Origin: Branchiostoma floridae
Lineage: Eukaryota; Chordata; Leptocardii; Amphioxiformes; Branchiostomatidae
Direction: 5' to 3'
DNA length: 64,000 nt
Assembly (NCBI RefSeq): GCF_000003815.2
Contig: NC_049979.1
Coordinates: 11,571,381-11,635,380 of the forward strand
Notes under the pieces: model-generated
What the model saw: the letters and a program-made list of their open reading frames with translations, nothing else
The model's database searches: none
What the model was told of the DNA's origin: nothing
Shown here: positions 1-18,900 of the stretch, in pieces
How the letters are laid out: each line of letters opens with the position of its first letter
Position numbering within the stretch: position 1 is the first letter of the stretch
Translations under genes and position numbers: made by a program

Positions 1-724
1 GAAAGACAAAATTAGTCTCTTTAATATGTTATGTGTTACCACAAGGTCCAGCAGACACCAATAAATTTTTATTTCGAGCAACCTTTAAGATGTCTCTAAT
101 ACAAAATTTATGGACAAATAAAATATTGTCACTTGCTGGCCAAGTTACTGTAACTATTGAAAAGTTTGGGGTGGTTTTGTTCTCATGGTGCACTTGATCT
201 TTCCACTTCAAAGGAATCCAAGTTGAACATCTTGCTATGATGCTTGTCTTACCAGATAATGAATGACATTCAATAATCTCTTATACATGTGATGCAAGGA
301 ATTCGTGGAAGGTAGAATATTCATGGATATCAGTTATGGAAATAAGGGCCTTACTGCAAATTTATACTTGTTTGTGATGTGTTCCCATTCTATCTGAATA
401 GTGACTTGTGTGAATGATTCTGAATTTTGCATGAAAAACATAAGAAACAACTCTGTTTACTCAGGAGTAGTTTGTGTCTGATGTACCTAATCTCCCCCAC
501 TTCCCTTGGTGCTTTGCCATCTTCCCCCTGCTGGTAGCAATTTGACCTTCAATCTTTTCGAAGAAACTAGCATAACTAATAAATGATATGAAATAAAATT
601 TTTTGGATTCTCAGCATTTTTAAATGTAAATTTTGGTCAATAGAATAATCTTGATTTATTTGATTCCATCGATTAACTCTAGAATACATGGCAGCATCTT
701 ACGCAGAGCAGAAGACGATGAATT
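1..724. other. Intergenic, nothing recognised
   Basis: AT-rich sequence with only short random ORFs (for example 29-211 minus, 60 aa) and no recognisable protein motif, structural RNA or repeat boundary. Confidence 0.4.
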
Positions 725-744
725 TTTTTAAAATCTTTTTTTAA

Positions 745-750
745 TTTATT
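745..750 (-). terminator. Candidate poly(A) signal of the carboxylesterase gene
   Basis: AATAAA on the minus strand (TTTATT on plus), about 550 bases past the stop codon at 1301. No other gene explains this stretch, so 725-1300 is a plausible 3' UTR. Position only; no cDNA support. Confidence 0.3.
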
Positions 751-1215
751 CAACATCAAAGTACAAAACAGGACAGAGAGGTAATACACTCTAGCAGTAC
801 GCTAATATTCACATCACAAAAAAAGATAACTGACAAGAACAAATAAATGAAAATATCAAAACAAACAGTTCACAGCTATTTACATATAAGTCAGGTTACA
901 AGGTAGTTGCAAAACGTTTCGTATGTACAATATATGACTGGGTTAACTGTAAGATACTGCAGTTTGTAGAATGTGACAGGAAAGATGAACCCCTTAATAG
1001 TAGATGGATACGGGCTGATTCGGATGAACTATTGAAGTCAAGAGTATTGCCTAGCAGGTTCTGTAGATTGCCGAAAAAATTAATTCTGTATTGTTGATTG
1101 ATATATTGCTGAATTGTTGCGCATCTTAGACATACTACATGTACAGAAGTTAAAGCAAACATACAATTACGAGGAAATGATAAAAGCCACGCACAACTGA
1201 AACAATACAAGTAGT

Positions 1216-1262
1216 CGTCGATGAAGGTTAGACATCCAGGTAATAAGATGAGCCAAAAAGCA
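1216..1262 (+). repeat. Copy of the repeat block also found at 24324-24375
   Basis: About 45 bases beginning GTCGATGAAGGTTAGACATC and running to GCCAAAAAGCA are nearly identical to the left part of the insertion at 24324. It lies just past the carboxylesterase stop, in the antisense direction to that gene. Probably a fragment of a mobile element. Confidence 0.6.
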
Positions 1263-1300
1263 ACTGGAAACGTAGTCCAGTGTGCATCTGACTGCCTCTC

Positions 1301-6750
<5,450 letters not shown>

Positions 6751-8323
6751 GGCCAGTGCTGGATTGAACTGTGAACAGAAAGCGTCAGAATCTTGGACTA
6801 TAGAAATCTAGATCTGTCCCAGAATCTGATTTCTTTTCCCCCAAAGTAATTAAGAACTCTAAAGAGCCGAACACGGCGACACTCCTATTTAGGATACACA
6901 GGAACGGTAACATGACGTTCGTCTCAAACAGTCCTACATGTATCATCATTCAAACATTCAGTAGAACGTAACAAGCGAGATGGTGAACCATGCAGAAATC
7001 TTCAAATATTCCACATTGATTTGGATTCGGATTTCACCAGTCGGTGGAAAGAGCATACTGGGCTACGCCTTTCAGTGCCTGAAGCACGGTATATAATAAC
7101 CCACTGCCCTTACGGTCTCAAAAGGTTTTGGGTCTATCTTTACCCTCTGCCTGTCCTTTGTATGTGGTACTGTTAACATAAGTGTGTAGTTCCACATTAT
7201 TCTTGTCTGTCTAAAAATAATACTGAGATTAGCCCTGAGTCCAGCGAAGTCAAACTCCACTGCACAATTAGTACCGAAACAAAGCTAATCTCCAAGCAGA
7301 TCTTGCTGTGGCAAATGGGAATGAGTCTAGTCGGCAGAGGAGTTGCTCATCTGCCGGATAAACTCCTTGCAATTTGCCACAGAAAGATCTGCTTGGAGCT
7401 GTGGCCAATAACTCCTCACTGCCGGCTAAACTCCTTCCTATTTGCCACAGCAAGATCTTCTTGGAGATTGAAACAAAGCATCGTGCTTCCTCTCAAGCAT
7501 AACGCTTCAGGTTCGACTGACGAAGAACAAGAAGAAGAAATATGTCACAGAAACAACACTCTTACCTGCGACCTTACACAGGGTGTAGTCGGTACTCCGT
7601 GGGTGCGGCAGGAGTGAGCCACTCACGGTGTGTGATCAGCAGTGCTGACGTGCTTATTTGCGTTACGGTCATAGACACCACATAAAGGAGTCATGGCAGC
7701 AACTATTCATCCGTATGGACCGGCAGCCAATAGAAACTTCGGTCGCTCGTTGGAAAACTGTAGATCTACAGTACACAATATTTGTTTGTAGCCAGTGTTA
7801 GTACCTGTATGACAAAAAGACTAAACCCGGTTCCGCCCCTTCTAAACTTCAGATTTGTCATGAGCAAAGTTGTTCAGTGACGCGTACGTCAGCCCGCCTG
7901 TTGCTAGCGAAGTTTGGGTGCGGTGTCAAGTTAAGTCAAGCCCGTTGCTGCTTATCACGATACGCCTTCTATTCAGGACCTGTGGTCCGAAAAACATGCA
8001 GACAAAACAGGCATTCCATCATTTCCTTCGAAATCGATTGTTCTCAGTCGTGTCTTAATCACCTGAATAAAGCCTTGCTTACGTCCGATTGTTTCCGTGG
8101 GTTTGGCGTCTTTGTATCACATGTTGTTGCCCTTGTTGACAATCCATCTCAACGTAGGTATATACAAAAATGTATTTAGAAATAGTTGCCCCCTATCCCC
8201 TTCTTTTCTTGACCAATTCTGAATATCTCATTGAATATCTTCCCGTGGACTAGTGCGCAACCAGTTCTTTCTAGAATAACATTGTTCTTTCTTGCATATT
8301 GTTGTTGTGGTGGTATGGGAATA
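6751..8323. other. Intergenic region upstream of the carboxylesterase gene
   Basis: Presumed to contain the promoter and 5' UTR of the minus-strand carboxylesterase gene, although no clear core promoter motif is visible. Apart from the inverted-repeat element at 7288-7468, nothing recognised; ORFs are short and lack motifs. Confidence 0.4.
7288..7468. repeat. Inverted-repeat element ending in AATCTCCAAGCAGATC
   Basis: A left arm at 7288-7315 (AATCTCCAAGCAGATCTTGC, then TGTGGCAAAT) is matched in inverted orientation twice on the right: at about 7370-7400 (ATTTGCCACAGAAAGATCTG, CTTGGAG) and at 7440-7468 (ATTTGCCACAGCAAGATCTT, CTTGGAGATT). The two right arms are separated by a related GCCGG-TAAACTCCTT spacer, also seen as a pair. 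Looks like a MITE with a duplicated right end. Confidence 0.65.
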
Positions 8324-8906
8324 CGAGGGGCGTTCAATAAGTAATAACTCTGACTCATTTTCCATAGCAGGAGATTAATGAAACTTGGCACAGTTATTAG
8401 TCTTTCTCTTCATAGGAACCACCCAGAGTTATGCATTTCTCCCATCGTTTGATGCTGCTCTGGACACCGTTTTTGTAGGACACCCCAGGTTGGTCCTCCA
8501 ACAGATGCCTCATCAATGGCAGAAGAGGAACGACCATGTCTGGGAGCTGTTTCCACAGACTTCCGGCCATGTTTGAATTCAGGATGCCAGCGTTTTACAA
8601 GGTAATATGATGGGGCATCATCACCATAAGTTTCTTTCATTTCATCAAAAGTCTCCTTGGCTTTGGTGTGCGTCCTTTCAAATACAAAAACCGGATCACT
8701 GCGCGACACTCAACTGGCTCCATTTCACACCTTGTCCATTTCACAACTAACTCAGTTCAAACACCATTAAATCAGAAACTACAATTAGTTCAGAGCTCTT
8801 TTTTGCAGCATAAAGTATAGAGATATGAATCATTACACATGCAAAATTTCATCTAGATCAGACAACTGAAAGTGGGTCAGAGTTATTACTTATTGAACGC
8901 CCCTCG
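8324..8906. mobile_element. mariner-like element, internally deleted, TA target site
   Basis: 583-bp element with terminal inverted repeats of about 38 bp (left begins CGAGGGGCGTTCAATAAGTA, right is its near-exact complement ending at 8906). Both ends abut TA. Only the N-terminal helix-turn-helix part of a transposase remains inside, so it is non-autonomous. Confidence 0.9.
8410..8709 (-). pseudogene. mariner transposase N-terminal HTH fragment
   Basis: A 99-aa frame resembles the N-terminal DNA-binding module of mariner transposases: KAKETFDEMKETYGDDAPSY, then VKRWHPEFKHGRKSVE and a PRHGRSSSAID segment (the usual W-x-x-x-F-x-x-G and PRxGRP pattern). The DDD/DDE catalytic domain is missing. 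It lies antisense inside the TIR-bounded element, in the correct place for a deletion derivative. Confidence 0.75.
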
Positions 8907-9609
8907 TATATTGAACCTGCTGCAAAAGATTGACTGAAATCCTATAGAAACTTATAATTACTTGTCCTTAGTTGGCCAAATTCTTTTTTTTTTCATCCAG
9001 CTGATACGTCTGCTTGGAGACTACCAGAAACCTGCCTGTCGGAGAGCTCGCTCCGGAACTGCCGTCCCTGGGCACACTGCATCGTCTACCGATGGGGCAA
9101 GGCGAAAGGAAAGCTGACGGAGCAGTGTTACCCTCCGGTGATTGGCCAAATGTCGTATTTGAGTGCCGACCAACCACTTGCAGGACTCGTCTTTCTATTT
9201 TACATCCTGAGGTGATTGATGAAGTGGATGGGTGCTAACATGTCGCCTGACCGAGCTCGCGAATCACCATGTGGCACATCTATGCATCGTCACTTCCATG
9301 ATTGATAACTTCCACCAGATAAACTTATGTTTCTGACACAAGTAACCTAGTAAGAGGTGGATTACTGAGGAAAAAGGGGTGATTTGCTTCCCTGGAAGTG
9401 GCAAAACGCGTTCTTGCAGAGGAAGCTCGTTATGGAGTAACAAGAGAGTGAAGTTTTGATGAACATTTGCCATAAAACTTAAAAGCAGCGATAGAATAAC
9501 GCTAGACTTGCTACATTACGCCTTTCAGACAAAGGTTGTGCGGTGGCAAACAAGTCACTGCCAACAAGTTTGGAGTATGAAAACATTATACTGAGAACGA
9601 TAGTGCACG

Positions 9610-10720
9610 CGGTGGATTGTCTGAGTTCCTCCAAATAAAGTTCGGCAGTTTTCCCGAATAGTAGTTGACTCTCGCCTCGTCTTAACCGTCTCAGATTACT
9701 TATTGTCAATAAATGCTATGTATTTTAGATACTTTTGAAGGACGCCCGTTGCTAGCTACACAGGGATTAGGTAGCACAAATAAGCTGGATGTAAACCCGC
9801 CACAACCTCATGGATGCCAGTCAGTACTTTGAGAAGAACTTCGGTAATACGACCTTCAAGTCGCCCAGCCCACATGACGCATAAGACACCCAACAACAGA
9901 AAGATTACACAAAGTCAAAGTCTTTCATGAAATTTTAGATTCATAAAACCTATTCAAAATTAGACAGTCAACTTTTCATACAGCAGCAGTTTAGATTAGA
10001 GTCTGCAGGATTCCATGGCACAACACTAAACTTTTCTACCTGAGTGGGACAGATATACGCTCATTAAGACGACCAACTACTCTGGCACTGAAATATCCCC
10101 TTACCTGTTCCAATTCTTTTTAATCCACAGACTACTAAATTGACTCAAAACGTTTCTAGTTGCCATCTTTATTCACCATATCGCAAGGCCTGTACAGAAA
10201 ACTGCATGTAGGGAGTTAGCTGGGAATATAAACTTTGCACAACAGAAAGAATCAAATGTGTCTGAAAACAAAACAGCAAATTCTCTAGTCATACCATCAT
10301 TTGGATTGCATGATTTTGCATTTCTATTTTCATGATGTACAGATGTCATGTATCGCAATCACACTTGATCATAGAGCTCTAAAACTGATAGCTTTGGGAC
10401 ATACACAGGATCGTTGGACAAGCTGCACTGAAGAAAAATTACACTTCCGCATTTGACTGAATAAAAGCCTATTTGCTATCGATACAAAACTCCCTGTAGC
10501 ACTTACGTTCAAAAGCCAACAACGTACAAGTGGTATGATTCAAAATTCTCTCTATTTGTTTTGCTTCTAAAAATCACAAACTCACTTGCACCAAGTTGCA
10601 TGGAAACTCAATGTTGAACGTGATATTTTATTACAATACATGCTTTACTGCTAAAATACAGCCCCTACTATACTAAGTATCCGGCTTGGGCCTAGTAAAT
10701 CAATATTGCAATGAATACAT
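9610..10720 (-). repeat. Diverged copy of the KNL1 3'-flank/3'-UTR sequence
   Basis: Colinear similarity to 24895-25690 in the same orientation. Matching blocks include the CAAATAAAGTT segment (about 9635 and 24917), GATACTTTT-AAGGAC (9727, 25005), GCCATCTTTATTCA (10161, 25158), TGGACAAGCTGCA followed by CTGAATAAAAGCCT (10412, 25416), ATACATGCT-TACTGCT (10640, 25610) and TCC-CTTGGGC (10680, 25657). Spacing is kept except for about 280 extra bases at 9760-10040. No coding exon of KNL1 is recognisable here. Confidence 0.7.
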
Positions 10721-12984
10721 TTCGTACAAGTAAAGAACTTGGTGTGTCTCCATACTGGATCCGGAGAATTCTTTGGGGCACAAACGAGTCATGAGGACAT
10801 GTCACGATAGGACAGAAGTTCGGGTGTTATCAGATTTTACTAAAATAGTATGTCTAGGACCAGTCTGAACGGTTTGGATCCCAGTTTGTGTGCGGATTGC
10901 CAGAGGTCAGTGATGCAAGCAACATGATCACAGTTTCAGAACATCATTGCAAGTGGGATAACTGTATAGTAAAAGTGTTTTTTTAACACATGACGCTTTC
11001 TAATAGATATCTGCCCGTAACGCAGACAATTTCGTTCTGTTCAATAGGCTCATCTTATAATTACTGAGCCAGATCTTACTTATCAGGAGGTCGCAGGTGA
11101 CTGACCTACCTTTGGATTATCGATGTGTTTGCGCCATCTCCGGTCGCACATCAGAGTGTACAACACACGCCAGGATCAATAGGGTAATATCAAATCTTGC
11201 GACGATGTTGACGCTTTGGTCTGGGGTGTTTATGTCTAACTGAAGTACTGAGGTGTTTTACAGGACGATGACTATAAATATACCCGTGATATTTTCAAAA
11301 GACAGTAAGAATAACATGTCAACAAGGATCCAGAAACAACATAGACCAACATATCAATATCATGATCAAAGAGAAATAACCCACACATTATAGAAAAATG
11401 AGGCATTTCGTCTTCCACTGCTTCTGAGGAAATCCAACTTACTCGTCCTGATCTTAGAAATAGGCATTTGCAAATAGTAACCTGTAATAGATATGTGTAG
11501 AAAGATGCTAGTTGTAAGAATGTCTAAAGAACCATTCTCGTCTTTTCCGTTTGAAAGCCGCCGACCGCCACATCATAAACAGATGTCCATCTAAAAATCT
11601 ATTTCCTTGGGTCAGAGGTAAAGACAAAACATACGCCTCTGACTCACAGCCGGACTAACGCACCTCGTGATCACAGTTTACTGTCAACTAAATATCTGCT
11701 TGTGGGGACTGTGCGTTCATACTGATGGTCTTGATAGCATACCCTCGCTCTACCAGTCTCCAAAGATTATTTGTGAAATAGTGTGAATTACCCAACTGAT
11801 TGAATGATGGTATATCGCAGAATTTTGCAGGATGTAGGAGTGCCGTTTACAACGTATTGGCCGACTACTGATTCCTGATACCATTCAATCCATTTGAATG
11901 GATCCATTTGAATGGGTAATTTCTCTTATTTTCTATTATGTTGTGTTTGGAGTTTGTCTTCTTGTTTGTTGTTGCTGATAACGAATACATCTCCGTGAAC
12001 GAATAGTGTATTGCAAAATCTCTACAAGTGAAAGTTGTTTGAAACGGGAGGCCCGACAACGGTACGCAGCCAACAAAATAGCCATGTGAAAACGACAGCC
12101 GTATCTAGGGCCTGCAAGGGAGGCTAAAGGTTGTTGGCCATTGCTCAATTCCTCTGATATGACGAAGCTTGATATTCATGACTGATAAGAGAAGAAACTA
12201 TTGACTTGGACCAATGGGAAGCGTCCCGGTTCATAACGACCGGCTTGTATCGTAGACTCCCAAAGAGTTCTTCCTTGTCACCTGTGTCGCACCAACCGTG
12301 TTCTGGTCAGAAGACAATCGAGCGGACCGAGGACTGAGCACAACTGGACACACATACTGACTCTGGTTTGGACCAAACTTGATATCGACTGCCTACCGGT
12401 ACTTCCCGAACTTTAGCAGAAGGTAAGAACTGTTCTTGTACCAAATTATTCGTATAATGCTGTTCTCGATCAGGATTTTTCTGTCGTTTCATTTTCAAGA
12501 GGATGAGCGCTAAGAACCTCTGACAGTTGTATGAAATCTCGTGTATCCCCTATTAACGTTGTGCGTTTGACTGCATGTTGTAATAGGTGATAGCGATAAA
12601 TAGAAGTACAGAGGAGACCTGAGTCCTGGTAATACCCATGTCACATTATGTACGATCTTCGGGCGTACCGATGGAAGATCGGCCAGATTTGAGATCAACA
12701 GAGGGTTGCGCGTATTTTTCACCTGCAAACCGTCCCTGTCACATATAAGCCATACTTTGTACCTTGTACAGTCCTTGTGCAATAAAGTTATAATCATAAG
12801 CGAGGCTCGGGCGATTGCCGCAGAATCGTCTTCCGATTGATTTTCGCCAAATGTGACAGGGGTATTACTCATATTTTCCGTTTGCCTCTACCAGGCGATC
12901 GAGAAACCTGGTTCGATAGAAATTACACAATCTAATAACGCACGTGTGTCTTTCCGTTGTTACACAGATTTCAAGAAAACAAAT
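10721..12984. other. Intergenic, upstream region of the VWA/VWC gene
   Basis: No gene recognised. It should hold the promoter and 5' UTR of the plus-strand gene starting at 12985. A CATATAAG sequence near 12740 is a weak TATA-like candidate. Short ORFs show no motif. Confidence 0.35.
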
Positions 12985-15900
12985 ATGCTGTGGAAACTGT
13001 TGCTGCTCAACTTGGTGATGTTCGTCGCTTTCCGCGGGACAACCAGCCAATATTTGCCGGTGCCCCAACCCGAGCCCCAACCGCCTGGCCCGAGCTCAGG
13101 TGAGTGCATCTTTGTTGTCTATTACCTACGTGACAACGGAGATAATGTTTTCTGTCCGACGGTGTGTTTGTTTCTCTTGGTGTGTGTCCACAGCTATTTG
13201 ACTAATGTGGAGTGACAGAATATGAGATGGACATTTGTAAGATGGGAACGTTGGCTTGTGCTTGGGTGCATTAAAAGCTGCTCCCACAGGATAGGACTGA
13301 GGTTAGCTGGGGCCGGATTTCAAGTTAGATTGGCAGAAAACTGAACAGGTAGAATCAGCGAGAAATTGATGATAATGACATTTACTGAGAAACAGCACTG
13401 TTGACCGGTCCATTACCATCCGCGGGACAGTCGGCACTGACCAACCGGTCGGGCAGGCCACAGGAGGCGAGTACAGTTTAATCCGCAAATTATTGACCGA
13501 ATCCACTTTTCGTACGATTTGAGGATCCGGATTCTGGATCAGACTGACTCAGATTGTTAGAGATACAGGGACTGTCACTTTAGAAACAAGTTTTCTGTTT
13601 CTCCAGACATTATACATATTTGTCTGAACCCAAAAGAATGACATAAAGCTAGGACTAGGTGGACGTAGCATTATAAAGCAGCAATATTCTGATTTCCCCG
13701 TGTGCCCTCCAGACACTCTATCATTCCATAATTTAATAAAATATACGTAAGGCTGATTTTAAATCAAGAAATCTCTGAACGATCTTAAAAGTCATTTTGC
13801 AGTATGTTTGCTGTATCAGTTTATAGCGGTAGCAACCACATTTTCTCCTCGCCGCTTGGCCAATATTTGACTTTGATATCATTCCTTTCGCGCCGTTGCA
13901 CCAGACTACGGTAAAACGGCCTCAGAATTGTGAGGTGTTATCTTAAGAAATCTTAATCATAATATGATCTTGAAAGTCCTGTTTGTAGTGGGTATGTATG
14001 AAAAATTTAACAACTTATTTCCTCTTTTTCTGTGGTCCGAAATTGACCTCGATCTTTAGCAATTATCCCATCACAACCATAAACCGAAATGGGTCTGCAC
14101 GGGGTCACTTTTCCTTCACTGGATTGTAGTGGCCCAATTTGTTGCTTGGTTGTGATGAAAGTTTAGTACACAATTTTGTTGATTTTGTATGCATGACAAA
14201 GTAGTATAGTATTAGTAGAACAAACAACTTGCCTCTGTGAGTTTCCCTGTAATTCTAGGCTCGAGCTCACATATCCAATCCGACCCAACAGGGCAGTTTT
14301 GGGAGAGATAATTATCTGTATCTGTATCTATATAGCCGGTATAACCGCCGTTCGGCGTAAAACACCATCTAGAAAACTATGATAACAAAACAATCAAAAT
14401 GCTCGTGCCATTTCCTAACATACTTAGTACGTTGATCAGATTAACGTCTCGGCATCTATGTCACGTTCCAACAGGTTGCGCCGCCGACATTGTTTTCATT
14501 GTTGACGATTCCTCCAGCATATTGGGCCCCCGGTTCGGCCTCGCCCTGCAATTCATCATCGACTTTCTACAATGCTTTACTGACCAGGATATCGGAGTGA
14601 GTCGGAAATTTATACTTTTTGTAAAACCGATACAAATTCTGCTTCTTTTCCACTTCTTTGCATGAATATCATACCATTTGCCCTACTCTAGTGGCCGACT
14701 GCCCACCATTTGCTCCATTTGCACCATATTAATGTTGGAAATTTCTAATCCTCATTTAACTAATCCTCTTGTTTGTCGTGAGGGAATATGAGTGACTGAG
14801 CTAGTGAGTTGTTTTATCATACCCACTGCACTACACATAGACCATCGAATATTGTGCTCCATGCATGATCAATCCGTTTCGAGCTACATCTAAATTTACA
14901 TCTAACCCGGGAGCAGAAAACATAACCTCCTTCTCAAAGAAGTTAGTATTAGGTAGTGCAGTTATTGTATTGTGACTATCTATACGTAAGGTCCATCTGG
15001 CCAACCGGGTAACTTTTGAGTTCTGATGGTCCATTGACACAAGTACTAACTAGAGTTCGGGGACCTCATACCTCCATGAAATATTTATTGCTTTTTTGTG
15101 GATGGTATGTATGTTTATAGTCGGTTGTATTTGAGAGTAATGGTTATAAATGTTATGGGAAAGTAGTGGTGTATTTATTTAATGACACAGAGGATGTCCA
15201 TCTGATTAGTAATTATTAAAATGTGACACTTAATTATGTAATGTGCGTTTAAGAGGTCGACGGCATATGGTAGCGTGGTGTTCCTTAAGCTTGATGTTTG
15301 GCATTTAAACTGTCTAAGGTTGTCAGCATTATTGAGGTTCGACTATGTGCCTCAGAGCGGTGTGGTGGGAGGAAGTTGGGAAACTCAGAAAGAAGAAGGG
15401 ATGTGGCCAACTTTAGTTAGATGGTGATTTGATTTTCCACCAATATGTCATAACATCAGCTGTTCACACGGTACAAAAACGAGATGCACACTTTCCTCTG
15501 ATAGCCCTACACCAACTGTAAGATGAATGCTTGACGCCAACCCCGTCTGCTAAAAAACAAGTACCATTGGCTACGAAAGAGACAACTAACAACTGTCCCT
15601 TATCGTAACAAAATCAGAACATCTGTATCGCCCATAAAACTTCTGACACCCAACCCATCTAAGATGAGAGGACCTAATGGCATTTTAATCACCATGTCAC
15701 TCAAATCAGCAGTACAGTATGTGAGACATCCATACCTGTTAAGCATTACCGTTAAATGTACCTCAACTTCTTAATACTTACGCTTCACGTCTCCATGATA
15801 TCCTAAGCAAACATAAATAAAACTAATTATCATATTAAAAAAACTCGGGGTTCCCCAAACAGCTGTCATACAAATCACCTCACTATCTGCTTGGAGCTAA

Positions 15901-18900
15901 GCCCATTAACAAACACTTAAAGCACGATGCCTGTTCCATTATATCGCAGATATAGGGGTGATTTCTGATATTATTACATCGATTATAACGAGAGATACGG
16001 CGCCCAAAATCTCATCGATTCGAGCTTTCATCACACCCCACCAACACAACAAGTATGAAACCAATCCATCCAGCCGTTCTTGAGCAACTGTTAGCTGCTG
16101 GCTACATGGCCCATGGGTGATTAATTACCTGACCTACATACGTCACCGGGACATGCCTGTTCCAATATTTCGCAGATATAGGGGTGATTTCTGATATTAT
16201 TACATCGATTATAACGACAGATACGGCTCCCAAAATCTCATCGATTCGAGCTTTCATCACACCCCACCAACACAACAAGTATGAAACCAATCCATCCAGC
16301 CGTTCTTTAGTTATCATCTACACAGACAGAGACACATAACAGAAAATATAACCTCCATTCCATGACATTTCATGGAGGTAATAATAAACACATGCATACA
16401 TGTACGTACAAACCAACGCTTCACTGCGAGGTCTTCTTATGCGGTTTTAGAAGACTATAGGAGTGTTCTTTTCCTGTTTCCTGTGACATATAGATCGGAG
16501 TCATACTTTACAACTGCGTACCGAGGACAGGTATTCCGCTGGGCATGTACACAATCTCCAACCCCGGTCTACCTTTCGCCATCAGTAATCTGACGCAGGA
16601 GGGAGGCCTGAGCCGAACAGGACACGCCCTCAGCTTCATGACAGACACGGTAGGACCAACAGACCGGTACAGACGTTAGTTTGATGTGAGGCCGGTGGTT
16701 TCTTGTGGGAACGTACTAAAGTCGCAATGTGGATGATTTGGTATCCTGTGTTTCTACAATCTCTCGCTGACGGGATTGTTTGATAGTCGAGGGTGATTTA
16801 GCCAGGCTAGGGAGCTCAGCTGGAGATGGGATCTAGGGAATTTGGGGTTGTGCACTGGATATTCCTGTAAAGGATGATCCGAACTTAAACCGTAATCCCG
16901 TTTGTGTTTGTCCATTCATTTATTTATTTGTTTGTTTGTTTATTTTAGTCTAAATTCCGTACCGGGATACCTCGGACAGCTATACTCCTGTCAGACGGAT
17001 TCCCTCAAAGTGACGCTAACGCACAGGTGGGAAATAGTTTTCAATTCCCAATCTTTGAAATTGGAAGGTGGGTGTAATATTGATACTGTAATATCATGTT
17101 ACTGTCATGAGATATTTGAACGAGATATGATATTGATATGGTTATTTTACATCCTGTTGGAAACTTGTAAATGCGTGAATACATATTTTACCTAATGCGT
17201 CCTTTCCGTCAAAAGCTCCGTGAGGTTTCTTGAATTTGTTGTGTTGGATTAGTTGTTTACACAGATGAACTTAAAGGCTATGAGCAAAGAGTTCGAAATT
17301 TCGTTGAATAATTAATGTTGCATGCTTAATTTTAGAAGTGACACCTTTATTGTGATAGTACGAGGGTGCTTCAGAAAGTAGTGCCATCGGTCTTATAACA
17401 AGCTAATGTTTCCATCGAATTAGTTGAAATTTGGCACAAAGGTAAAGGCATATATCTCCCTTAGATTGATGCACCTCATCTCTTTTTTGGATGTTTTTAT
17501 GAGTGACTGAGTTGAGTTTAAGATGACCACACCCCTGGTAGCCCGTCGGAAGAAATTAAAGGCTCAATTAACGTGTAATTGACAATGTCACTGACTCACT
17601 TGTCGCCATTGTAAGACACTGAGCCTGCCCATGTATGAAGCTGTATTTCTCGTTCAACCACATGTCTACTTTCATCTTTGAAGTCCAATCAGTTTTTCTT
17701 TGTCATTTACAGAGACACCCACTGATATACAGACAAAATTTCAGTTTCGTACAGTAGTTATAAGTGGGTCAGATCTAGAAGAACTGATCTTCTGACAACC
17801 TGCAGGGTGTGTGATCATCTTGAAATCAACTCAGTTGCTCATTAAAATCTGAATAACTAATTGAGATATGTCAATATCAAGAGGACATATGCCTTTACCT
17901 TTGTGCCAAATTTGAACTCATTCGATGGAAAAATGAGCCTGTTACAAAACCGATGGCATTACTTTCTGAAGCACCCTCGTATATGCGGGGTACCTTTGTA
18001 ATTAGCAACAAGAAAAATCTGTTATCTCATGTGAAAGAAATACTTAACAATAGCGGCTTGTCCTTTATTTGGAATAACGACAACACTGACCTCGACAGGC
18101 AACATATTTGTACTTTACTTAGAAGAAGGCTATCTGACATGTACATTCAAAGTTTTCTCCACAATTTATCTGTTGATACTGGTAAACTAAGATTGTATAA
18201 GCATCTCAAATCTGTGTACACTATGGAAAATTATCTACACACCAAAGACTTTGATGTAAGATCAGCTATATGTAAGCTCAGAGTAAGCGCACATACGTTA
18301 GAGGTCGAAAGAGGTAGATACAAACAATTACCTGTTAACGAGAGAATATGTAAATATTGTACAGGAAAAGCAGTGGAAGATGAAATGCACTTTATTTGTC
18401 ATTGTCCTCACTACAGTACCGAAAGAGACAAACTATTTAAACTAATTAACAAATTTTTTCCCAGCTTTGCACATCGTAACGAACTACAAAAAACTGCCTT
18501 CCTGTTAGCACCACCCAATGCATATGTCTCCCAAAATGTCGGAAATTTCATCCTCCACTGTATACAGAAAAGAAATCAAACCCAATAGCATTCATTTTAG
18601 ATTAGAAGTATCACTAGTTGTTGACCCCTATGTCCACTTTGTTATTGTATCATTATCATCAATGTACTTTCATACATGTATTTTTGCAATTAGCCTTCGG
18701 GCATGAGTTTGCAATAAAGATTATTATTATTATTATCTTCTCAGGCAATGGATGACTATGAGGCACAAGCTGAGGCGGCAAGGGACGCAGGGATCGACCT
18801 GTACGCTGTGGGTGTTGGAGCTGCAGGGTCAGTGAACTGGGATGTGCTGGAGACCATCACCGGTAGCAGCGACCGCGTCTTCAGGAGCGACAACCCCTGC

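Noticed and set aside
896..1210. 104-aa minus-strand ORF downstream of the carboxylesterase
   Set aside because: Lies in the presumed 3' UTR; no family motif recognised.
11865..11920. CCATTTGAATGG short repeats
   Set aside because: Only two or three imperfect short copies; no larger structure.
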